A DNA stretch of 43,545 nucleotides from Verrucomicrobiota bacterium (GTDB taxonomy: Bacteria; Verrucomicrobiota; Verrucomicrobiia; Verrucomicrobiales; Akkermansiaceae), in contig JAURPJ010000085.1 in assembly GCA_030835305.1 (NCBI GenBank), forward strand, positions 1-43,545, given 5' to 3'. A program made the translations under genes and the position numbers. Each line of letters begins with the position of its first letter. Position 1 is the stretch's first letter. The notes under the pieces are model-generated. The model was given only the letters and a program-made list of their open reading frames with translations, was not told the DNA's origin and did no database searches. Positions 36,193 to 43,545 of this stretch are shown here, one piece after another.

Positions 36193-36805
36193 TCTTCAAA
36201 ATCACCCACTTGTCGCAGATCGGCTGGCCCGCCTTCGCTCCACGAATTGTCCTCCCAAGGAATTCCGCCAACACGTTTCCGACATAGCACGACTCATGGT
36301 CCTACCCGCGACCGCCAATCTGGCGACGACCGACACCGAAGTCACTACCCCTCTCACCTCAATGAAAGGGCAGGCATTGGCCCGGCCCATCGTACTCGTA
36401 CCCATTCTCCGAGCAGGACTTGGGCTCAGTGAATCTTTCCTCCAAATGCTCCCGGAAGCAACCGTAGCTCACTACGGCATGGCCCGAAATGAGGAAACGC
36501 TTCAACCCGAGGTCTATCTGGAACAGATTCCCGATCAGATCGGGGAAGCTGAAGTCTTCATCCTCGACCCCATGCTGGCAACCGGCGGAAGCGCCCTTGC
36601 CGCCATAGACGGGTTAAAAAAACGGGGCGCCCGGCACCTCCATTTCGTTTGCCTCGTGGCCAGCCCCGAAGGAATTGAGCTTCTCAACGAAAATCACCCT
36701 GATGTGCCCGTCACAACAGCGGCCATCGACCAAGGGCTTAACGAACATGGATACATCGTACCCGGACTTGGAGACGCCGGCGACCGGATCTTCGGAACCT
36801 TATAA
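36185..36805 (+). CDS. upp: Uracil phosphoribosyltransferase
   Basis: Upp salvages uracil with PRPP to make UMP. The 206-residue protein has the PRPP-binding loop VFILDPMLATGGSA at 124-137, the family segment LVPILRAGLGLSESFLQ and the C-terminal uracil-binding GLGDAGDRIFGT. Its start lies 8 bp inside the response-regulator gene, so they should be cotranscribed. No uracil permease is adjacent. The TPR gene begins two bases after the TAA (stop ends at 36805, ATG at 36807). Confidence 0.95.
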   Translation: MPNLQNHPLVADRLARLRSTNCPPKEFRQHVSDIARLMVLPATANLATTDTEVTTPLTSMKGQALARPIVLVPILRAGLGLSESFLQMLPEATVAHYGMARNEETLQPEVYLEQIPDQIGEAEVFILDPMLATGGSALAAIDGLKKRGARHLHFVCLVASPEGIELLNENHPDVPVTTAAIDQGLNEHGYIVPGLGDAGDRIFGTL

Positions 36806-36806
36806 G

Positions 36807-39425
36807 ATGGCGCCGGACACGACTTGGGGTTACACTTCCTCCGTGCGAACACTGGCATTGGTCTTCCTCATCTGCATCTCATCCTCCTTCGTTGGAAAGG
36901 GTGCGACTTGGGGCGAAGTGCAACGGTCACCGGGATATCTTGCGGCCAAGAAATACATCTCGGACTATCTTCCCGATCTTGCCATCCCAAGGATCAAAAA
37001 AATCCTGACCCGTAAAGATCTGGACACTACAGCCCGGGCCACTCTGCTCATCCTTCTGGGCGAATCCGAGGTCCGGGCCAGTATGCCAGGCCTGGCACTG
37101 AAGACGCTTGACGACCCGCTTTTGAGAGATCTCAGCCCCGCCCACCTCTGGCGTAGCTACGCTCTCGTTCAGATGGGCAGATACCGGGATGCCATCGGCG
37201 AACTCGAAAAAATTGACCGCGCGAACATGCGGGAAAACGCCGACCTCCAGACCGGCAAACTCCTGCTGGCACTGGGCAATACCAACGACGCTCGACCCAT
37301 CTTGGAGCCACTTTTAGAATCAAAAGACACCTCGATTCGGAAAGAAGCCACACTTCAACTCACCTCGGTTGCCCTCTCACAAGATCGACTTGATGATGCG
37401 GATGCTCTCCTCGAAAATACCTCCCCCGAAAATCCGGTCGAAGAAAGCCTCGTCCGCTATCTTGGAGGAAGACTTCAACTCGCAAAAGGAGAACGACTGT
37501 CAGCAGTGGGAACATTCCAAACCCTAATTAAAGATCCTGAAATTCGCAAAAAACTCCCTGCTCCACTTTTTCACGAAGCAACCGTAGCACTTGCCGACAG
37601 CCTCGCCCTCGGGGGGAATGAATCCGCCGCCGTCGACTCGCTCATCGAGACTCTCAACAAAAATCCGAATCCTCCAAATCTCGACGCCATTTTTGCGCGA
37701 TTGAAAGCTTGGTCGGGCAAAACCGATACGACCGCGCTGATTACTATGATTTCAAAATGGGCTCCGCCTCTTCCAAAACCACCGGAAAATCCCCTTACTA
37801 AGAATTCCAGCTCCGCCCAAACCATAATCCCCCCCGCATTCGCTGCACTTCCCCCAACCACTCCGGTCCAGCCGAGGAGCCTTTACTCACTCTCATTTCT
37901 GGCAACCATTCAACTTGAATCAGACGATCCCGAGCAAAGAAGAGCTGGTCGCAGGAGAGTCGCACAACTCCTCCTGATCAGCCCAAGCGGTTCCCCGCTC
38001 GTCAATCGCTCGCTGCTCGAACTCGGCATCTTGGACTTTAAGGAGAAAAAATTCGAACAGGCCCTTTCCATCTTCTCCCTATTCGACGACGAAAAGGCCG
38101 CTCCAGAAACCAAGGCCTACGCCAAAGCTCTCGCCGCCAAGGCCGCATTCGCCATTAAACAACCAACCAAAGCGAGCCAACTCTTTCTCGAGGCCGAGGA
38201 GATTGCTCGGGAAATCAGGCAAGATGAACTTGGGTCACTGGCGGCCTTGAATGCGGGAATCACGCTTCTCACTTCAACCCGATCCAAGGAACTTGATGAA
38301 ATCACGCACAACCTCGACAGCCCTGAGGCCCGCTCTTTTCTCATCCTCGAACGCGGGTTGTTCCTCTCGTCAAAAAGAGACCCCGCAGCGAGGGACCTTC
38401 TCATAAGCTTCCTCGAAAAATTCCCCGATAATCCCCGCACGCGAGAGGCTGCGCTGGCACTTGCCGAAAGCGCCATCTTCACTCCTCCCTTCAATCTAGA
38501 ACTGGCCAAGGAAAAGATCAGCCCACTTAAGTTCGATATCCAGAGCGAATCGGACCTCGAGGCCCGTCGACTCCTCGTCTTACTGGCACTCAACACCGGA
38601 ATTCAACAAGCCCAAGATTTCCTTTCCAAAGCCCCGTCACATCCTTCTGCTCCGCGAATCCTCTTTCAACTCGGTCAATCTTATCGCAAACCCGGGCAGG
38701 AAAAAGGCAGGGGACCCGGAAAGGCAAATTACCAATTTGAACTGCTTATCGAGAAGTATCCCGAGAGCGAATTCGCAGATGCCGCCCGCTACCTCAGCGC
38801 AGTAACTTCCATCGCACTTAAGACGGAATCGGCCAACAAAAAGGCCATCGATCATTTCCGCAAACTCATCGCGCAAAAAGGTGTCCTTGCAAATGAAGCT
38901 GCCATCAACCTTTGCAGTCTTCTCATAGACCGCAACCAACAGGAAGCGGCCATCGACGAGATCGAAACATTCCTGGAAGACGAAAAAATGCCCGACAGCG
39001 ATCGTCGGCGCTTTCTCGTTCTTGGAGCCGATGCCTCCAACCAGGTTGGCCAGCATAAGAACGCCCTGAGGTTCTACGACCTCCTCCTCAAACTCAAAGA
39101 CCTGCCTGTTTCGACCCGGAACCAAGCCCAGTATATTCGTGGCCAGGCTCTTGAAAAACTAGGCCGAAACGTCCAAGCCCTCGAATCCTACTATGAGGTC
39201 ATCAATAGAAACTTTGATCCGGAATCCATCACTTCTCTCGAATGGAAATGGTATGATAAGTGTGGCATCGAAGGAGCGCTCGCCCTTCTGGAAAGAGAAG
39301 GGCGGTGGAAAGCCGCCATCCAACTCGCCGAAAAGGTTGGACGGAGTGGCAGCCCGCGTGCCAAAGATGCCAAGGAAATCGCCGAGCGCATTGGGCTTGA
39401 GCATTTCATCTATCGGGGACGTTAA
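36807..39425 (+). CDS. Large secreted tetratricopeptide-repeat protein
   Basis: From ATG 36807 the 872-residue protein has a signal peptide (VRTLALVFLICISSSFVGKG within the first 35 residues). Many degenerate TPR-like helical pairs follow, for example LWRSYALVQMGRYRDAIGEL, LQTGKLLLALGNTNDARPIL and RNQAQYIRGQALEKLGRNVQ. A proline-rich insert lies near residues 310-350 (PLPKPPENPL region). I see no enzymatic motif. Such proteins scaffold cell-envelope complexes or resemble the TPR lipoproteins of outer-membrane assembly, but there is no lipobox here. The longer frame from 36675 runs inside upp and is rejected. Function is unknown; export is likely. Confidence 0.8.
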   Translation: MAPDTTWGYTSSVRTLALVFLICISSSFVGKGATWGEVQRSPGYLAAKKYISDYLPDLAIPRIKKILTRKDLDTTARATLLILLGESEVRASMPGLALKTLDDPLLRDLSPAHLWRSYALVQMGRYRDAIGELEKIDRANMRENADLQTGKLLLALGNTNDARPILEPLLESKDTSIRKEATLQLTSVALSQDRLDDADALLENTSPENPVEESLVRYLGGRLQLAKGERLSAVGTFQTLIKDPEIRKKLPAPLFHEATVALADSLALGGNESAAVDSLIETLNKNPNPPNLDAIFARLKAWSGKTDTTALITMISKWAPPLPKPPENPLTKNSSSAQTIIPPAFAALPPTTPVQPRSLYSLSFLATIQLESDDPEQRRAGRRRVAQLLLISPSGSPLVNRSLLELGILDFKEKKFEQALSIFSLFDDEKAAPETKAYAKALAAKAAFAIKQPTKASQLFLEAEEIAREIRQDELGSLAALNAGITLLTSTRSKELDEITHNLDSPEARSFLILERGLFLSSKRDPAARDLLISFLEKFPDNPRTREAALALAESAIFTPPFNLELAKEKISPLKFDIQSESDLEARRLLVLLALNTGIQQAQDFLSKAPSHPSAPRILFQLGQSYRKPGQEKGRGPGKANYQFELLIEKYPESEFADAARYLSAVTSIALKTESANKKAIDHFRKLIAQKGVLANEAAINLCSLLIDRNQQEAAIDEIETFLEDEKMPDSDRRRFLVLGADASNQVGQHKNALRFYDLLLKLKDLPVSTRNQAQYIRGQALEKLGRNVQALESYYEVINRNFDPESITSLEWKWYDKCGIEGALALLEREGRWKAAIQLAEKVGRSGSPRAKDAKEIAERIGLEHFIYRGR

Positions 39426-39868
39426 TTCCCTGCAAAGAATGGGCGAACTCAAGTTATCACATTTATAATATGACTTTGTGAAAATCAGATTCAATGTGAA
39501 ACGCCGTTTTCCCGGCGATAATCTGGCCGAAACCCAAGTCAGCCTTCCGTTTTCAATACCAGGAGTGCAATACCAAGAGTGGACGAGCCGGTCCAAGCAA
39601 CTCCTCGGTTACTTGGGGAACTCAAGTGAATCCCGGCTCAACCCACGGCAACGCCATTTGTGCATCAGTAATTCAAAACAAGGAAAAACCCGCCCAAATC
39701 ATCAGAACAAAATCCCTTCGAGCCAGTCGACTCGCTTTCATCAATGACGAGCTTCCTCCACCGCTATTCCGTGACAATCAAGAAGTCTTCAAAAAAGCAT
39801 TTTTTCCTTTAGTTTGGGAGCCTTAAGAGTTATCCCGCCCGCCCCTTAGTTCAAAAACCTTTACGACT
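39426..39868. other. 443-bp region upstream of korA without a convincing gene
   Basis: Two overlapping plus-strand frames are open here. One is 39478-39747 (GTG start, no family). The other runs from about 39495 to 39826, has no start and ends EVFKKAFFPLVWEP. Neither has a recognisable domain and their codons give no clear preference, so one may be a gene remnant or a small unknown protein. A TATAAT box is at 39464-39469. The stretch is unusually long for this otherwise dense region and may hold the korAB promoter and a leader. Confidence 0.4.
39464..39469 (+). promoter_or_regulatory. Candidate -10 box (TATAAT) about 400 bp upstream of korA
   Basis: A perfect TATAAT lies in an A/T-rich stretch just after the TPR gene. 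No convincing -35 box is seen at the right spacing. It could drive a leader of korAB or a small transcript in the 443-bp gap. Confidence 0.3.
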
Positions 39869-41647
39869 ATGCCGCAAACAGCCAACCCACCCGCCGCCTC
39901 TTCCGATCTTCGTAACGCTGTCATTCGACTTGCCGGCAATTCCCAGGACGGAATTCAGTCGGTGGGAGCTTTTCTTGGTCAACTCGCCGGCACCACCGCC
40001 CAGGAGGTCATGACCTACATGACGATTCCCAGCACCATTTCAGGGGGGCCCTCCATTTTCCAGGTCCATCTCGGCTCGGGCGAAGTCCTCCACCCCGGCG
40101 ACCGCGCCGACACTCTCGTTGCCTTTTATCAGCACTCCTACGACGGTCATTTAAATACCCTCAAGGACGGCGGCATCTGCTTTTATGACAGCGATAACGT
40201 CGAGGAACTGAAGGAAGAACGTGGCATCATTCACATTGGCGTCCCCTTCACCTCCGCCACCATCGAAGCGATTGGCGGAAGCGCTAAATCACGGGGCAAA
40301 AACATCTTCGTCCTCGGTCTCCTCTGCGCGGTTTACCAATTGGATCGCGAAAAAATGACCGAGATCATTACCAAAAAATTTGGCAAAAAGTCGGAGGATA
40401 TTCTCCGCAATGCCATGCTCGCATTCGATGCTGGTTACGCCTGGCCGGTGCACGACATCGAGCACATGCCCATGGCTCCTGGTGAAAACGATGCTCCCAA
40501 TCGAGTCTCGACCGACGGCAACACTATGCTTGCTCTTGGTTTGATCGCAGGCGGTTGCCGCTTCGGAGCCGGCTACCCCATCACCCCATGGACAACGATC
40601 ATGGAGTTTCTCCGCTCCGAACTTCCTAAATACAATGGGATGTTCATCCAGTGTGAGGATGAACTTGCCGCAGTTTCACTCGCCCTCGGAGCTTCCTATT
40701 CCGGCCACCTAGCCATCACAGGATCCTCCGGCCCAGGTCTTGCCCTAAAAGCGGAGGCCCTCGGCTACGCCAGCATGGCAGAACTTCCGCTCATCGTGGT
40801 CAATATCCAGCGCGGAGGACCTTCCACAGGCCTTCCAACTTCGGTTGAACAATCCGATTTAATGCAGGCCATTTACGGATCACACGGCGACGCTCCCCGC
40901 ATCGTCCTAGCTCCCAGAAATGTCGAAGACTGCTTTTACACCGCGCTTGAGGCCTGCCGCCTCGCCAAGGAATATTCCACGCCGGTTTTCATCCTTTCTG
41001 ACCAGGCCATCGCAACCCGCCTTGAGGCCTTCGAAGAGCCTGATCTCGAAACCCACTGGCAGGACCCGGAACTCGATCTCTCCGAGCGCGGAGCAGACTT
41101 CAAACCATACCCACTTGACCTGTTGACCCGCCACTCACCTCCGGGAGCACGCTCCAGCGAAGGGAAATACCCGGTCGTCACCGGTCTCGAGCACGACGAA
41201 TGGGGCCACCCTTCGGGCAACCCGACCAATCACGAGAAAATGACCGCGAAGCGGCGCGACAAGCTAGTCAAACTCGCCAAATCCCTCCCTCTCCCGAACG
41301 TACACGGTGAGAAGGAAGGCAGCCTTCTCCTTGTCGGGTGGGGATCCACCTACGGGCCCATCAAGGAAGCCACCGACCGCCTGAACGCCACCGGTCACAA
41401 GGTTGGCTCGATCAATATTCGCCATGTCCATCCGCTTCCAGACGGTTTGGGAGAACTCTTTGACAGATACGATCATGTCCTGGTTCCCGAAATGAACGAT
41501 TCCGGAATGTATGGCTATGGACAACTTGCCACTCTTCTGAGAGCCAAGACGTGTAATCCCAAAATCGAATCCGTGAACAAGGTTCAGGGCATCAGTTTCC
41601 GAGTACAGGAAATCACCGATGCGGCCGAAACGCTCATCGAGTGCTAA
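39869..41647 (+). CDS. korA: 2-oxoacid:ferredoxin oxidoreductase, fused gamma-alpha subunit
   Basis: With KorB this enzyme oxidises 2-oxoglutarate (or a related 2-oxoacid) to the acyl-CoA and reduces ferredoxin. The 592-residue protein joins the gamma domain (about 15-195, IRLAGNSQDGIQSVGAFLGQ) to the alpha domain (from about 215, ALGLIAGGCRFGAGYPITPW and ITGSSGPGLALKAEALGYAS). The C-terminal domain II is present (LLVGWGSTYGPIKEA). This gamma-alpha fusion is common in the KorAB type. The korB gene follows 32 bp later. The substrate is not proved by sequence; 2-oxoglutarate is the usual one. Confidence 0.92.
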   Translation: MPQTANPPAASSDLRNAVIRLAGNSQDGIQSVGAFLGQLAGTTAQEVMTYMTIPSTISGGPSIFQVHLGSGEVLHPGDRADTLVAFYQHSYDGHLNTLKDGGICFYDSDNVEELKEERGIIHIGVPFTSATIEAIGGSAKSRGKNIFVLGLLCAVYQLDREKMTEIITKKFGKKSEDILRNAMLAFDAGYAWPVHDIEHMPMAPGENDAPNRVSTDGNTMLALGLIAGGCRFGAGYPITPWTTIMEFLRSELPKYNGMFIQCEDELAAVSLALGASYSGHLAITGSSGPGLALKAEALGYASMAELPLIVVNIQRGGPSTGLPTSVEQSDLMQAIYGSHGDAPRIVLAPRNVEDCFYTALEACRLAKEYSTPVFILSDQAIATRLEAFEEPDLETHWQDPELDLSERGADFKPYPLDLLTRHSPPGARSSEGKYPVVTGLEHDEWGHPSGNPTNHEKMTAKRRDKLVKLAKSLPLPNVHGEKEGSLLLVGWGSTYGPIKEATDRLNATGHKVGSINIRHVHPLPDGLGELFDRYDHVLVPEMNDSGMYGYGQLATLLRAKTCNPKIESVNKVQGISFRVQEITDAAETLIEC

Positions 41648-41679
41648 AAAAACTTTCCGAACTTTAATCCACTTTCATC

Positions 41680-42579
41680 ATGTCAGATACCACCTCAGCC
41701 GCCCCCGCCGAAAAGCTCACAAAAAAACAACTGAAAGCAGACCACCCCACCTGGTGTCCGGCCTGCGGCGATTTTGCAGTTCTTGCCTCCTTCTTTAATG
41801 TCGTCCAAAAGCTTGGCATTCCTCACGAAAAAATTGTCTGTGTGGCGGGAATTGGATGCTCTTCCCGCTTTCCCTACTTCGTCAACACGCATGGGATCCA
41901 CTTTATCCACGGCCGGGCTCTTCCTCTCGCCACCGGGATTTCACTTTCCCGCCCCGATCTTCACGTCTTCGTATTTGGCGGAGACGGTGACGGATTCTCC
42001 ATCGGAGGAAACCACCTCAACCACGCCGCGCGGAAAAACGTGAACCTCTCCTACGTCGTAATGGACAACTTCGTTTATGGTCTGACCAAAAACCAGACTT
42101 CACCGACGACTCCGATTGGACAACGTTCCAAGACGGACCCACGCGGGGCCATTGACCGACCCATCAACCCAATGGCCCAGTTGGTCTCGAGTGGCGCCAC
42201 CTTCATTGCCCGCACGCACGCAGCTCAGGTCAAGCACATGAACGAGATGTTCGAGCGCGCCATCCTGCACCCCGGCTTCGCTGTTGTGGAGACTCTCTCG
42301 GAGTGCACTATGTTCAACCCCGGATCATTCGACGACAGCATCCCCCGTAAAGGCGGTGTTTTCGATCTCGTCAACGAAGAGGAGCAAGACCTTGAATCCA
42401 TCGCCGCAGCCATGGAACTTTCACAGGACCTGTCTCCCGGGAAATTCGGTGTCTATTACGAAACCAAACGGCCCACCAAAAACGAGCTCGAGCGCGAATG
42501 GCTCGCCGACGCCCGCAGCAAAGTGGGTGATCTGAGCGAACGCGACTTGCTCCGCCAGCGCTTCGCTTCCATGCGTTAG
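41680..42579 (+). CDS. korB: 2-oxoacid:ferredoxin oxidoreductase beta subunit
   Basis: The 299-residue beta subunit binds thiamine diphosphate and a 4Fe-4S cluster. The TPP motif is FVFGGDGDGFSIGGNHLNHA. Cluster cysteines are C26 and C29 (HPTWCPACGDF), C60 (VAGIGCSSRFP) and the late Cys in SECTMFNPG. No ferredoxin-like delta subunit is encoded nearby, so this is the two-subunit KorAB form in which electrons leave to free ferredoxin. It implies an oxidative or reductive TCA link through ferredoxin. A strong hairpin terminator follows 28 bp after the stop. Confidence 0.93.
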   Translation: MSDTTSAAPAEKLTKKQLKADHPTWCPACGDFAVLASFFNVVQKLGIPHEKIVCVAGIGCSSRFPYFVNTHGIHFIHGRALPLATGISLSRPDLHVFVFGGDGDGFSIGGNHLNHAARKNVNLSYVVMDNFVYGLTKNQTSPTTPIGQRSKTDPRGAIDRPINPMAQLVSSGATFIARTHAAQVKHMNEMFERAILHPGFAVVETLSECTMFNPGSFDDSIPRKGGVFDLVNEEEQDLESIAAAMELSQDLSPGKFGVYYETKRPTKNELEREWLADARSKVGDLSERDLLRQRFASMR

Positions 42580-42607
42580 TTCCCTCTGGACCAACGGGTT
42601 TTTCAAT

Positions 42608-42644
42608 CACAAAAAGGGCGATCATTTCGATCGCCCTTTTTGTG
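42608..42644. terminator. Perfect bidirectional rho-independent terminator after korB
   Basis: CACAAAAAGGGCGATC at 42608-42623 pairs base for base with GATCGCCCTTTTTGTG at 42629-42644, leaving a five-base loop (ATTTC). The A-run and T-run at the stem sides give a U-tract in both directions. It lies between korB (plus) and the convergent membrane protein (minus), so it should end both transcripts. Confidence 0.9.
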
Positions 42645-42665
42645 AAGTAATTAGCAGCAAAGCGC

Positions 42666-43511
42666 TTACTGAATCTCCATCCCGCTCTTGGCGTAAACCC
42701 AGCGCTCGATTTTTCCGTCATTGATCAAGGCCTTGGCCTGAACGGGACGAACTCCAAAAATGGTGGCAGCCTCATAGACAGCCAGACCGGTTTGATACTC
42801 CGTGCCATCAATCGTCTCGTCTCCGTTGGGTTTCCAACCCTTGACCTGGTCACTGGTAAACTCTTTCACCGCCCCTCCAGCGATGCTCTCTTTCATGAGG
42901 GCGATGATCTCATCATCAGTCAACTTTGCACCACCCACGGGAGCAGGCGTCGGAGCTGGCTCGGGTTCGGGCTCAACCACCGGCATTGGCTCAGGTGTGG
43001 GCGTGGGCGTTGGATCGACCCCGGCCACAGGAGTGGGATTGGGAGCAGGAACCGGATTGGGGACCGGAACCGGGACAGGCGCTGGTGGCGTCGTAACAGC
43101 GACAGCGCCCCCGGCTTCCTTCTCATAAATCTGTTTCGCCAACTGCTGGAAGAGATCGGTATCTTTCGGAGAAATTTCACCTTTGCCGTTTGAATCAGGT
43201 TTTTCGACAATCAGTACATCATTGTTGCGGTTCAAAAGGGTCACGACGTCACCTTTCCGCAACCTAACTTGCCCCTCTCCGCTGAGGGTCGGAATTTCAG
43301 TCGCGTTCTCAATTTTAACGGTCTTGGGAAGTTCATTGTCGCGCACCTCATCCAGATTAATCGTGTAGTTGGCGCCTTTGTATTTCACAATTGCAACCAA
43401 CCCGCCTGTATCTTTCTTCACGTCGACGAGCGCGTGGGTAATAGTGGGACCCAGAATATATCCCAAAAAGTAGAGAACAAAGACAACTGCAGCAAATTGG
43501 GCGTATTTCAT
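42666..43511 (-). CDS. Membrane-anchored protein with a proline-rich linker, function unknown
   Basis: The 281-residue protein has one N-terminal transmembrane segment (about 5-27). A small domain follows (30-130) with basic and beta-like stretches such as GQVRLRKGDVVTLLNRNNDV, which could be SH3-like. Residues 141-192 are a Pro-rich spacer of PVPVP, PTPTPTPEP and PEPEPAPTPAP units, like the periplasm-spanning linkers of TonB. A C-terminal domain follows (about 195-281) with LTDDEIIALMKESIAGG and VYEAATIFGVRPVQAKALI. No family is recognised for either domain. The layout suggests an envelope protein that reaches across the periplasm. It is the last gene in the window and is convergent with korB. 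Confidence 0.8.
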   Translation of the reverse strand: MKYAQFAAVVFVLYFLGYILGPTITHALVDVKKDTGGLVAIVKYKGANYTINLDEVRDNELPKTVKIENATEIPTLSGEGQVRLRKGDVVTLLNRNNDVLIVEKPDSNGKGEISPKDTDLFQQLAKQIYEKEAGGAVAVTTPPAPVPVPVPNPVPAPNPTPVAGVDPTPTPTPEPMPVVEPEPEPAPTPAPVGGAKLTDDEIIALMKESIAGGAVKEFTSDQVKGWKPNGDETIDGTEYQTGLAVYEAATIFGVRPVQAKALINDGKIERWVYAKSGMEIQ

Positions 43512-43545
43512 AACAAGTCGAAGGTGTTGGGAGAATTTAGAAGAA

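Noticed and set aside
39478-39747. 89-codon GTG frame upstream of korA
   Set aside because: No homology recognised and a second phase in the same interval looks just as protein-like; not called as a gene.
43000-43090. Repetitive GC-rich stretch as a possible CRISPR or satellite repeat
   Set aside because: It is the codon-level repeat of the Pro-rich linker (PVPVP, PTPTP units) in the membrane protein, with no spacer-repeat structure.

Overview
This window (43,545 bp) reads as a chromosomal segment of a heterotrophic bacterium, most likely a member of the Verrucomicrobiota. I infer this from the combination of two secreted formylglycine sulfatases, a PEP-CTERM surface protein, a DUF1800/DUF1501 export pair with a Tat signal, a calcium-repeat N-terminus, and few clear Shine-Dalgarno sites. 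Family or genus cannot be fixed from the sequence alone.

Layout. (1) 1-5160 is a mobile-element graveyard: the start of an IS5-type transposase at the left edge, a 5'-truncated IS4-type transposase, a whole Tn3-family transposon (1485-4837) with 36-bp terminal inverted repeats, and the C-terminal remnant of a tyrosine recombinase. The Tn3 tnpA is interrupted by one in-frame TAA, and tnpR is reduced to its last helix-turn-helix. (2) 5229-11580 codes for surface and secreted proteins: a PEP-CTERM protein, a chimeric YD-repeat/subtilase reading frame, and two divergent sulfatases, the second ending in a VHL-beta-like domain. (3) 11789-14485 is housekeeping (queD, trpA-dapF) followed by a BrnT/BrnA-like toxin-antitoxin pair. 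(4) 14514-22144 is a tight plus-strand run whose core (15600-22144) is a lipid-modification operon with four-base start/stop overlaps: fatty-acid desaturase, flavin amine-oxidase-like protein, DUF1365, Cfa-type methyltransferase, DUF2062, DUF1295 and a second Cfa-like methyltransferase, preceded by an NTF2-like protein.

(5) 22169-23903 (minus) holds a decayed lipoprotein gene, a YkgJ cysteine-cluster protein and a lipoprotein amidase. (6) 24155-27418 (plus) holds a spermidine-synthase-like protein, an orphan HlyD-like periplasmic adaptor and a secreted alpha/alpha-toroid protein. (7) 27437-31478 (minus) is a coupled DUF1800-DUF1501-small membrane protein operon. (8) 31637-39425 (plus) is a dense housekeeping run: carA, purA, uppS, a sigma-54 response regulator, upp and a large secreted TPR protein. 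(9) 39869-42579 is korA-korB (2-oxoacid:ferredoxin oxidoreductase), closed by a perfect 16-bp bidirectional hairpin against a convergent proline-rich membrane protein (42666-43511).

The most promising items for follow-up are the eight-gene lipid operon with two different Cfa-type methyltransferases, the sulfatase-VHL fusion, the YD-repeat/subtilase chimera, and the recent decay history recorded at the Tn3 transposon. I found no CRISPR array, tRNA, rRNA or phage structural module.
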